Below are positions 24,001 to 35,300 of a stretch of DNA of 64,000 nucleotides, in pieces. Numbering within the stretch: position 1 is the first letter of the stretch; every line of letters starts with the position of its first letter. The notes beneath the pieces were generated by a model that was not told the DNA's origin, did not search any database, and was given only the letters and a program-made list of their open reading frames with translations. A program made the position numbers and the translations under genes. Source of the DNA: Diospyros lotus (lineage: Eukaryota; Streptophyta; Magnoliopsida; Ericales; Ebenaceae); the NCBI RefSeq assembly GCF_014633365.1, contig NC_068351.1:7446907-7510906 (forward strand), written 5' to 3'.

Positions 24001-27000
24001 AAAACAGATAGAGGCTCTTATGAGGAGAGTGGATGGAATGGAAGAAGTCTTTAGCAAAAGAGGTTGAGGAAAACCAAGAAAAACCTGGTGGAAACTCCAG
24101 GATACGAGTTATGTTTACAAAAGGTATGCCCATAGATATAGATGATTGGTGAACTAGAATTTATGTTGTTGTCTATATCAAAAAGAAATACTCTAGGCCG
24201 TAAACTACATTAGATCAGATGTTAGAGCTGCCTAAATAGTAGACCTTGGAAGGATTCAGGAGTGACCTGCTTTGCTGTTTCATGGCTAAATGAATTAGAT
24301 CGTGCTTGTGCTTGTTGTATCCTATTCCTGTACACCATTCAGTAGCAAATTAATATGAGATGTTAAGGTCAAGCTCAGTCTCTTTCCTTGATGGGGCACT
24401 TGAACCTTCAAGCGCATGTTTCATTAAAGTATTAGATATAAACATGCTGAAATTTTTGGAAATTGGATTGTGCACTGGAACGCCCTTTTGGAATCCGTAA
24501 TTAAGTAAATGAAAGTTTTATCTTTTCTAATTCTGTATTATAGCTTTAGGCCCATGTCATCATGCATGGCTAATAAACACAGTACCATATAATTCTTTAT
24601 CATCAAATTCTTCAATTGTGGTTGCATCAATAAAGATAAAATATTAGGAAATGTCTTTGTTCATATTTTGTAATTAGGCATGCAAATTGTTATTGTACAC
24701 ACAAGCATATATAAGCAAACATTGTAGACAATCTCTCTCTCTCTCCATTTTCCTACTGCTCCAGAACTTCATTTCTTTTCCTTTCTGAATTCTATGCTGG
24801 CTGATTATAAAATTTCTTTAATTATATGTTTGTCAATCTTTATGTGCTGGATTAGGATTCTTTGTACATGGCCTATTGCATACTAGGTGGATAAAATTTA
24901 GGCAGTGTGAAAATAATTTATGTTTTTCCTGTTCTAGGTTAACATCTTTCCTCAAGCAAATATATATATAAAAAAAAAAAGTAAATACAGTCATCAGAAT
25001 CTAAGCTTGAGTTGTGGAGAAGCAATTTAGAATCTAAGGGATTTAAATTAAGTAGAAAGAAAACAGAATATATGGAATGTAAATTTAGTAAGAATGCAAG
25101 AGTTGATGATGTTATAATAAAATTGGAAGACCAAATCTTACAAAGAAAAAACCATTTTCGATATTTGGGATCAGTGATTCAAAAAGATGGAGAAATCCAT
25201 GAGGATGTCGCACATAGAATTAAGGCAGGTTGGCTAAAATAGAGAAATGCATCGGGGGTGTTATGTGATGGTAAAATCCCATTAAAACTGAAAGGAAAAT
25301 TCTATAGGACAGCTATAAGACCAGTCTTGCTATATGGCTCAGAATGTTGGGCAGTTAAATACCAGCATGAGCAAAAGATGAGTGTAGCGGAGATGAGGAT
25401 GTTAAGATGGATGTGCGGCCATACAAGGAAGGATAAGATTAGAAATGAAGTTATTCGTAATAAGGTAAGAGTAGTGCCAATCGAGGAGAAGATGAGAGAG
25501 ACTAGACTAAGATGGTTTAGTCATGTGAGAAGGAGATCAATAAACGCTCCTGTGAGGAGAGTTGATGAAATGGAACAATTAGTCAAAAAAAAAGGTAGAG
25601 GCAGACCCAAGAAGACTTTGAGAGAGATATTAAAGTTTGATATGAAGTGTATGGATCTAAATGAAGATATGACAAAAGACAGAAATACATGGAAGTCTAG
25701 AATTCATGTAGCCGACTCCACATAGTGGGATAATGACTTGATATGTTGTTGTTGTTGTTGTTGATGTGAGCATTTCTTGTTGATGTTGTTTTAACGACAT
25801 TGTAAAATTCTTCAAGAGCAAAAAAAAAAAAAGGTAAAATTCTTTGAATTTATTTATCACTATTATTTTTCTGGTAGTGATAGGACATAAACTCATCACA
25901 TGTTTGCTTATGTTTAGAAGTTGGAAATGTCTTAACAAATTATAAAATACCAAATTGAAGTAATCCTAGGGAAAAATGTGACGAAGTTGTTCAATCCAAA
26001 GGGTAGAAGAAAAGAAAATCATAGCTATATGCAGTCTCCATCTGCGTTATGTCCATGTTAATGCTACTATGTCATGGGGTGGCACCTACTGCTACTTGGA
26101 ATCTTGTTCTAAACCTACCTACCTATGGATGTTTGGCTGTATTATGTGAAAGACTCCAACCTATAGATGTCTGGCTGTATTATGTGAAGGACTATGGATT
26201 ATCCATTCCTCTTGTTCATTTCTTTTCTGGAAACTGGTACTTTGTCAAATGTTCTTAATTATAGAACTTCATCTCCCCTTGGAAACAAAATTATAAGTTT
26301 AACTGATAAGGAATATAGGAGCAGACAAATGCCTTGAGCAACATGGTCCTGAAAGTGGTCAAGCTTGTTGTGTTGCATTAGCCTAAGTCGAAGTAATGCC
26401 TCAAATAGTTGGCATTTTGACAAGTTTAAAAAATAGAACTAGAAAAGCTGAATTTATGTGATATCCTTTCTTGGAAATATTTATTGCTTTCAATAAAGAG
26501 GCAACTAGCTCGTGATCAAACATTCATGGACTGTTTAGTTGTGGAAAACAACAAACTTGTTTACATACAAAAAATTCCTAAATATAAAATGAAGATTTGA
26601 TAAATGCAGTTCTCCAAAATTGAATTGAACCCGGGAGTTCTCCAAATTTTTCTTACTAATTTGGAGATTTGAATTGCAGTTTTCTAAAAAAATTTTCCCC
26701 AAATCATCTGCATCTCCTTTTCTAACACAAGGTACACAAAAGAAAGCCTCTCTCTCTTGAACATTTGTTCCAATTTTCTAGATTGGAAATTAGTTTCCGT
26801 ACTCCTAACATTTGAACGCTTTTTTTCAAATTTTCTATGGAAAATTAAAACTAGAGACATTATAGAAAATTTGAGATACAAAACTGGAGAACATTTTCCA
26901 CAGCTAAAAAGGCCCTCATGTTCTTTGTATCTTCACAACACCATACACAGAGTGGAAGATCGCCAAGAATCAATGGTTCAGTTACAGTTTCTTGACTGAT

Positions 27001-30000
27001 ATATTGCAGAAATACTTTAGTTGGATGAACTGACTTATGCCAGGTATAGATTGATATCATTTAGACTAAAAAAGTGTGATATTATACCCCCTTCGTCTAC
27101 CACTTGGGCAGTGCTACTTTAGGCCAACAGAAATGAATTATAAATGGATATTTTTTAGTCTCCAGGGTCTATCCCAGAACCATATAATACTTATTGAATA
27201 AAAAAAAGACTTTTTAGTCTAATGCAAACTATATATGTATAATATATTTCTGGTATTCAGTCATACTCTTCAACCTGTTACTAGGTCACCATTGTCACCG
27301 GCATAAAGCAGCGTCACCTCCACACACCACAGGAAACCCCACCCCTTGCAACTTTCATAACTACCATCAGATCCATATATCAGCTTTGGCAGACAGACCT
27401 AGAACTACCACACTTGCTTGCTCTTCATAACTGATTCCTTATCATCTTTGCTCTAAGTTTAATGGTGCTTCAATTCTGCTTTACACTCAGGGAAATTGGT
27501 ATTGGCTAATCAATCTTTCTGCTGCTGGTTACCCATTTAGCACACAAAGTGTCATCCTGTGTTTGCACATTCAAGTCAATATAGAAACATATATGCGAGT
27601 ATGTATTTATATATTCTGTTTCATCTTCAACTTGCTTTTAGTTTGTCATATGGGATTTGTCCATCTTCAGATGTTCACATTCTCTCTTATCTGCTTAAGA
27701 TTCTTAGTTTTGTTAGCCCCTCAAATTAAGTTGATTGGAGAGTATGATAATGGATTTCCAATTTTTCTCCAAGCTGTGATCCATTCTAACACGGAAGACA
27801 AAAACTTGAAGTTATGATCGATTAAGAAATTTGTCACCAATTTTACTTTGAACACCCATGAAGGATACGGTTGGATCCATGCAGCAAGGGGCTCCATTGC
27901 AGGACAAGTTGGATATGATGATGACCATTTTGTTGTTTTTTTTTGGGGTGTGGGTGGTGTTGGTGCAGTTTGCAGCAATCAGCTAGCTGAGCACGACGAA
28001 GGGGAGGAAGGATGGATGGAGGTAGAGGGCAGAGAGGGTGGAAAAGGAAGTAACTATTTGAAAGGTGGATGATCAGATGAAGGGGGAAGGGGAAGGCAAG
28101 GTTAAGCATGAGAGAGAGAGACGGTGGATTTGTGATCTGGTGTAGTCATGTGCACGTTGAACTGAAAGGACAACAGTAATATGAACTTTTAGACAGGAAA
28201 GGTCATTTTAGGCACGAAACTTACTTAGCAAATCTTGTTAGTCATGTGACCAAGTCACATGCTTCCATTTATTTTCGAACTTTTTGGATCTGAATCTCTG
28301 AATCAGAAGGGGAAAAATTGGTATGATACAAATATATGGCATATGACTTGCATTTTTTAGAGGGTGAACCTTGGTAGCAATGTAAAGTTGTTCCTTTGTG
28401 AGGTCACAAATTTGACTTCTTCGAATAACTTCTTTGCAAAAAAGCAAGATGAAGACTATGTACAAATACATCTCTCGCAAAGTAGGGAGCCTTATGCACT
28501 GAGATGCCCTTAAACTGATGTATTTTTCAGTTGAGGGATCAAAGCTTGTGATTGTTATTGTTAGGGGGGGGGATCGAGAAATTGTCTCCCTACGTATTCT
28601 TCAAACCAGTGACCCAAAGTGACATTCAATTCACTTTTACTGTCTGACAATTGCCGTTGCCTACCTCAACTGTTTTGTGCATGTTTATATTGTACAAATT
28701 GTATATATTGTCATACTGGTGTATAAGCTTGGATACATTGATTTGTCACCTGCATGCAGTTCAGGTTTATTCAAATCTGTCTAGGAGCAGTCGTGATTAA
28801 TACACATAGTTAGAAACTGGAAATCGATGTATTAAGGGGATAGGTAGCCTCTGTAGACACCTCCATGAGCAGTTATCTAGAATCTTCTTTGGACTTTAGG
28901 GCTATTGTCATTGAGGGTTTTCAGAATTATTGGCTCTTAATTGATTAGTGAAGGAGGCTGTTGGGTTGAGAATAAGTTGCAGAGAGCAATGTGACTCATG
29001 TTAGTGCTTACTATTTGTGTTGATTTTTATCATGATTACATTTGTATAAGAGAGCTCGAGGATTTGTCTGTTTTAGGACTTCAAAACTGTTGAGAGGATT
29101 TGAACAGCAGTAAAGTGGTGGTCCAAACTTAAGAGTTACTTTCATTTTTATGCTGGAAGCATGAAGTGGCAGTGAAGGTGGGAGGATAAAAGAGCAAGAA
29201 AGTTCTTTCTCGTAAAGGTTCAGAGGATTATAGTTAATTATATCTATATAAAAGGGCATCCCCAGTGCATGATGCTCCCCACTTTGCATGCGTGGGGTAT
29301 TCATTATTTTCTTATATTGGAGTGTTCTTATAAATTTCACTTATTAGTTTAATTATTGGAATCAGAATTGTGAATGAAAGTGAGTTTAGGATAAGAGAAC
29401 ATGCTGTGTCTTCAAAAAAAAAATTCAAATATTTATTTAGCTAGGTGAAACTTAAAATTATACTTGTATTATTGACAGCTTGAAAATAGGAATTTAGCTC
29501 ATTTATCTAAAAATTTAACTTCAATCAATAGTTAGTTAGACCTCTCAGAATTATTTTTCTGAAATCAGTTTTCTAATTTTTTGCATGAATTAGAATTTCA
29601 GTTGCTTAATAGAAGTTCTTTTTTCTTCCCCCTATGAATACAAGCTCATTTGTCTATCTTATAATTGAGATATCGTCACGATGGAGTCATTGTTTCAAGA
29701 TGGAAGTGTGGCAGACAGGATTGTATTGCTTTGACTTTGTCCATTCCAAGTTCATGGTTTTAGTTTTATGTCGGGCAACCTGTTTATGCACTGATTCTCT
29801 AGGGAAATGAAACCAGAAGAACAGAAATAAGTGATAGGTTTCATCTTTGGGAGAAGAAACACAGAAAAACCCCATACTTAAATTGGTCTCTCAGCATCTA
29901 CACAAACTCTCTTGTGGTTTATCCCTTCTTTGATGCCATATAGCCAAAGATATCATTGAATCATCTGCATGAATGGATGGCACTTAAGTTGTGGAAAACC

Positions 30001-30281
30001 AATCTTGGCATGATAAATGTGAGAAATGTAACTCAATAGTGTCATGGAGTTCCGAGAATTTGGAAATTCGGAGGCACTAAGCACCCTTTAGATATGATCA
30101 AGTTCTTCCTTGCTGCACAAAATATATGATCAAATTATAGAACTATGAAGCATGCACTTTGTCTTATTATTCTGATTTTTGTTATTTTAACTTTGAGCAG
30201 GCAGTGGAGAAGGCGTTGCCAAGTGTGCCGCCTCCCGAGCCCAAGTACCAGCTCCGAAGAACAAGCTCGTCCCCTTTTTGA
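21021..30281 (+). CDS. AREB3: ABA-responsive group A bZIP factor (AREB3/DPBF3-like)
   Basis: Three coding exons: 21021-21902, 22006-22077 and 30201-30281, giving 344 residues in phase. N-terminal conserved blocks are C1 (about 29-62, REGSLYSLTLDEVQ), C2 (about 97-121, LSKKTVDEVWQDIQ) and C3 (136-152, RQPTLGEMTLEDFL). These carry SnRK2-type phosphosites. A Gln/His tract is at 199-207. The basic region (274-294, KRMIKNRESAARSRARKQ) ends exactly at intron 1. The leucine zipper is in exon 2 (AYTHELENKVSRLEEEN) and runs into exon 3, which ends LRRTSSSPF, the C4 block with a 14-3-3/kinase site. Group A bZIPs bind ABRE (ACGTG) elements in the nucleus and mediate ABA responses in seeds and stress. 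Intron 2 is 8123 bp and contains a LINE and a MITE. A 5' UTR intron (about 20084-20941) is likely. DPBF4/EEL is the close paralogous alternative. Confidence 0.93.
24008..24115 (+). mobile_element. RTE-type LINE C-terminal fragment
   Basis: Reads IEALMRRVDGMEEVFSKRG-stop-GKPRKTWW, the decayed counterpart of APVRRVDEMEQLVKKKGRGRPKKT in the element at 25000. It lies in AREB3 intron 2. Confidence 0.55.
25000..25765 (+). mobile_element. 5'-truncated RTE-type LINE with (TTG)n tail
   Basis: Contains the C-terminal part of an RTE reverse transcriptase. Recognisable blocks are LESKGFKLSRKKTEYMECKF, HFRYLGSVIQKDG, HRIKAGWLK, then KLKGKFYRTAIRPVLLYGSE, MRMLRWMCGHTRKD and GRGRPKKT. One in-frame TAG (25240-25242) splits it at a position normally occupied by Trp. 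The reading frame ends at the ADST-stop typical of this family and is followed by a (TTG)n tail at about 25742-25763, the hallmark 3' end. The catalytic part is missing, so it was truncated on insertion, and it lies in AREB3 intron 2. Plant gene models sometimes misannotate such pieces as craniofacial development protein 2. Confidence 0.88.
26123..26198. repeat. 38-bp tandem duplication
   Basis: Two adjacent units starting CTATGGATGTTTGGCTG and CTATAGATGTCTGGCTG with period 38, followed by the start of a third. Confidence 0.85.
26527..26915. mobile_element. MITE, copy 2, TCA target duplication
   Basis: 389-bp relative of the element at 14710-15149. Inverted ends are TGGACTGTTTAGTTGTGGAA and, reversed, GGGCCTTTTTAGCTGTGGAA, flanked by TCA on both sides (26524-26526 and 26916-26918). 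It lies within AREB3 intron 2. The remainder of the intron (26919-30200) shows no gene or recognised element. Confidence 0.72.
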
Positions 30282-30690
30282 CATTTGGCGTTGGTGTATG
30301 AGCCTTGTGTAGATGCATTGTGTTTGTTATGCTGTTCTACTTTTCCCTAGTTAGCCTCTTACATTAGTTCTACAAATCATGGTCTCTCCAACTGTCGACA
30401 TCAAGGCATTGCCTCCTCCTGCAACTGCGACTGTGATTGCAACTGCGACTGCCCGGGGAAGTTGCTCCTGTACTGGCTGGGTGTTGAATCTTCCTTTTGG
30501 CTGCCTTGCCATCTCTAGATCTGCCCGTGAGTCTTTTCTTTAAAATGTACATTTTCATAGACAACTTTGAACTTATATGCGGCAACATAGCTTTCAGTAA
30601 AATGTACCTCAGTAACCTTCTGTTTCCCTACTTTTTCTTGCCATCTTTTGTTCTTCTTGTTTTTGTCTTTTTGATTTTATTTCTCTCTCT

Positions 30691-30719
30691 CCCCCTCCCC
30701 CCCCCCCCCCCCCCCCCCC
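30691..30719. repeat. Poly-C tract (23 C)
   Basis: C5, T, then an uninterrupted run of 23 C downstream of the AREB3 stop codon, in or just beyond its 3' UTR. Nearby, GCAACTGCGACTG is repeated at about 30420-30452. Confidence 0.9.
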
Positions 30720-30721
30720 TC

Positions 30722-31400
30722 TTTTTTCTATTTATATTTGAAGCTGGGTTGCAAATGATTCTCCATGAATGTGAATACCAGGCCTGTTGGCATTTGAAGG
30801 CTTGAAGCTCTCTCTATTTGTTTTCTCTCCTCTTTGATCACTCCTTGGTGCACTAATTGCTTGGCTGCCTGCTTGCTTGCTTGGTATTGTTGAGAGATTT
30901 AGTAAATGTTTTTGTTATAATGTGTGTTTAGTAAATATATAAACATAGATATAAATATAATTAAAATTATATTCTATTCATCACAATTTATTAAGTTTTT
31001 TAAATACTCTTATCATTAAATACAATTTATTCTTAGACACATCACAATTAATGTAAAAGTGTAGGATCCAATAATCAAGGCACAAGGAATGAATAATTTT
31101 ACCTAAAAATAATGTGGATTTTTTTAGATTTTAAATAAATACTCTTATTACTTAACAAATAGTTTTTAAACACGTGACAAATTGGTGAGAATGTTTTAAA
31201 TCTAAAAATAAGTTATAAAAAAGCATTTCACCTAAATATAAAGTAAAATATATAATATTTATTACAGTAGCTTGTGCTGTAACTTGTAGCTACACAAACA
31301 CTAATATAATAATAATTTTGTGTGGGTAGAGATGACAGCCTAGGCCTCACGTCTACAATTCTACATGCGAGGCCGGGGCCCCACTTTCAGAACCCGAACT
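30722..31400. other. AREB3 to PHL7 spacer
   Basis: AT-rich after 30900; no gene or convincing element. The GC-richer DNA from about 31330 onward is the likely promoter and leader of the next gene. Confidence 0.5.
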
Positions 31401-32372
31401 AGATACTGGACTAGCAAGCAAATCAACCATCCCTTTGTCTTTGAACGCGCCTTTCATCTGTCTTATCCTGCATCAAATTCCAAGTTCCAAAAGCCCTAAG
31501 CCCCAATTTCACACCAACGGAGGGAGATCCTTGTTGGTTTGTGCACTCGCTGTTTCGTTTCGCCTCCGTTCAATTTCTTCGCCGAGATTCATTTGTCCTC
31601 CCTTTCGGACTGGTACGAACTCGCCTTGTGACCGTTTGTCCCTTTCTCTGCCGCAACCCTGCCAAACCCTGTTTCTTCCCCCCCTTTGAGATTTCTTCCT
31701 TGCTTCCTCGCGTGCTGACTGATTTGCTCTCTCTTTCTTTCTCTTTATCTCTCTTGCTCGGCCCGTCAGTGTTGAACGGATGAGTGGTCGCCTCCTTAAT
31801 TCCGTTGTTTGTGGTTGATTTCGGCGGAATATCTTCAGAATACCCTCGCTATTATCATCTTACTGGAGTACGAGGTAAAGGAAGAAATTGTCAAACAAGC
31901 TAAATTAGATGTCTGAATTATTCATTTGTCTTTGTGATGGTTAGTTCTAGATAGGTTTCTTTATTTTTTGATGTGACGACGTTTTATTTTTTTCTGGGTC
32001 TCGATTTTATCGAGCGATGCTTTACTTTTGTCATCTTTTGTTTGTCCTCTTTCGATTGATTTTCTCTCCGGCTTATTCTTTCTAGCTCCTTGTATTGCAC
32101 AAAAAAATTCCAGGTTATTGTTCTTTGCCCCTTTCATCAAAATTTCCATGGTTTTCTATAAGTAAATTATGCTGGTCTTAAGTCGATTACCAGTTTACTG
32201 AACACGTGTAATTCCTTGTAATTTTTGCTGGTAATCTTCTTCTCTTATATCAAACGATTTTGAAGTGCTAATGGTGTTTTTTTTTAGTACAAATCCCCTG
32301 AACCTCAGCATCTCAGCTCAAATTCTTATTTTTCTGTTAATTTCTGGGTATTCATAGGAAAGCGCTTTGAAT

Positions 32373-35300
32373 ATGTACCAAGCCAAGAAGTTTTCAACTG
32401 CAAGCTTAGTGCCACACAAACCTCAAGCTCCTGAACAACTTGCACATGTTGGAGGTTTGGGTGGGTCTCCTGTAAGAAGTGCACCTCCTCCAGGGGGAAG
32501 TGGGAAGCAACGATTGCGGTGGACGTCTGAACTTCATGAGCGCTTTGTCGATGCTATCGCGCAACTTGGTGGACCAGACCGTGGGTATTTTCTTCTCAGT
32601 GACACAGATATATGTTTGAATGACCTTTTGGCTTACTTTTTTGTCTAGTACGGCCAGTATTCAAGAATAGATAACCTCAAATAAATCTTGATATGATAGA
32701 ATCGGTAACTGCATATCTGTTGGTGGTTGAATTTTTTTCACCTTAACTGGTGGCTGTATTTACAGCTGGGTTACTCGTTATTTATTTTTTTCTATTCTTG
32801 ATTTAAGAAACTGATTTGAATACCTTATTTTCCCCTTTATTCGCTATCAAATCCTGTTGCACTTAACCCTGTGAGAGAGGAACGTATAAAACCCTTGATT
32901 TAAGCACTTGGTTTTTACTCAAGTGAGGTGAGTTGATTGGAGTCAGACTACTTTTTGTGCTATTTTGGCATCTAAGAATGGTAATGCAAATGCTATGGAC
33001 TTATTCTTCCTGTCAATTCATGAGATCATTACGTGTATCACAATGTTCAACATGATTTTGGCCATTACTTGTAAACTCAAAACTTTTGATGAATTCTCTT
33101 CATATCAGTTAGTTCCTTTTTTTCCTAAAGCTATCTTCGCTTTGTTAATATAGAAAATTTTCAATGGTTAATCTGTTGAAACTAACGTTGAGAGCATTTC
33201 TTAGGATATAAATGGACTCTCATACCATCATAAGCTAATTTATACAGTAGTTTTAGGTTTGTTGTTGCAGTTAAAAGAAATGCAGTGATTTAAAGGTGAT
33301 ATAAAAGCAATTATTTTTTTGCTTGAATTGTAATTTTGCACATTAGAATTGGAAATGTTTTAAGAAAATAGATTCTTCATGTGATACTTGACACCTCCAT
33401 TGACTGTTAAGTGTGTTTGTTCCCTGTTCTTGCTGTGCACTGTGTTCTATGTTTGGTGCATCATATTTGATTCTGCTTGCCATTCAATTCATCTAGAGCT
33501 GGGGATTTTAATGTGAGGAGGATGTGGACACTGGACATTCACAGAATATTTGTGGGAAGTCTTAGCAAGCTTACCAGTTTTTGTTCTATGCGTCCTCGTT
33601 GGCTACATTCATGTCCTTTCTCACTGTTCTTCAATCTCTAGGCTAGGCTATGTTGCTAGAAAATGCTAATATCTTAACGAATTGTGAATTGATACATGTG
33701 TTTTCAAACATGTTACAGTTTCATTCTGGAATAGTGAATTTAGTTCTATGTGTTCTTATGTTCTAAGAAATATGTCAGATGCAATTAATTTGGAGGAATA
33801 ACAGAGGGTTCACCCCTTAAGGTGTCTTTTTCTGTACCACTACTTTGCCTATCATTTTTTTTTTTTTTTGAAAAATTAATAGACAAGATTTTATTTCATT
33901 GAATATTTGAATGTTAAAAAGAAATTAAGTTTAAAAGTATTTGAATTTTAATAGTAAAGTAAGTGTGTTTACTCCATATGATTCGTACATTTTAGAACAT
34001 ACCTTGTACTGCATTCCCATTTCTATTCTATTTTCCAGATAGTTCATGTCTATGGTTTTGTCTGGAAGAATGTTGTCATTCCTTGGTCTTCGTAAAGTCA
34101 AGCAGGGGATAGTAGACGCTTGGTCCAACAGGCAAACATTCAATGCTATGCAACAGTTGGTTTGTTCTTGGGCATGTTTTTTCATGAAACATGGGGAAAG
34201 ACTGTTAATCAAGATTTTATCAAGTCAAAAACCAAACTTCTTAAATGCAATGGAATTAAAAGATGAATGCAACTTTGATAAGAAAAAACATTATGGGCAA
34301 CTTGGAGAAAAAGCCTGCCTTGAGTATTCTCTTAACATTGCTATCTACACCAAGGTGTTCGTATTTATATCAGAATCAAACAATTGGACTTTGACAAAGA
34401 CACAAAGGTCAGGTTGATAGTCACCTATGTTGCATGGAATCAGGTATGAGTGTTGAGGAATTTTTTACTACAATTTTAAAACTTAAGTTAACAAATTGTA
34501 CAACGTTCAAACTATTATAAGAATGCTACTAATTCTTTGAAGTTAGCACTTGCAGTGGATTAATGCCAGCTAGCTGCATGAAACTCGCTCCTGGGAAGAG
34601 GAAGTTCCTTATGTGGCTAAATGGACAGTGAGTTGCTCACTCCCAGGAGGAGCAAATTTCATGCGGTTAGTTTGCATTGATCTACTGAGGATGTTAACTT
34701 GGAAGAATTTGTAGCATTTTAAATAGTTTGAAAACTGTAATATTTTTTTTAAAATAATTTTTGAAAGTGTAGTATTTAAAAGAAATAAAAAATTGAGTGT
34801 TGGGAAGGTGTACTTCCATTCATTGGACCTTCTTAGACCCCTAATAGCTTAGTTGATGGTATATATATCCAAAGTTCGGAAATGGGTGCATTATTCCTTG
34901 TGGACATTGAATACATATACAATTTGTTGTGTAAGAGTTCATTTACTTTTGCTTTCTTGTGGGGGACTTGGCTTTTTTTTTTTTTTTAAAGACATTCTGA
35001 AGGTGATTAAGTGATAAAACTTCTCAAACACTAGTTATTATATTTGCTACCAACAAAATAACACACCCCTTTTGCCTATTCACCGACTCACTTTCCTTCC
35101 TGCCACCTACAGCTCTACCTGGAAGGGGGTTGCTTTTCCAATGCTTGTTATGAGTTTTGTTTCAGCTTTAGGTTCTGGTACTCTGAACTCTGAAGTGCAA
35201 TAGCAAATTCTACCTCTTGTGGACAATATACGGTAGCGCACCAAAAATAAGAGAAGCTCACTACATCGTAGCCCACCAAAAATAAGAGAAGTTCACATTC

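Noticed and set aside
31435..31783. Open frames before the PHL7-like gene
   Set aside because: They lie in the CT-rich leader upstream of the predicted 5' UTR intron and show no domain.
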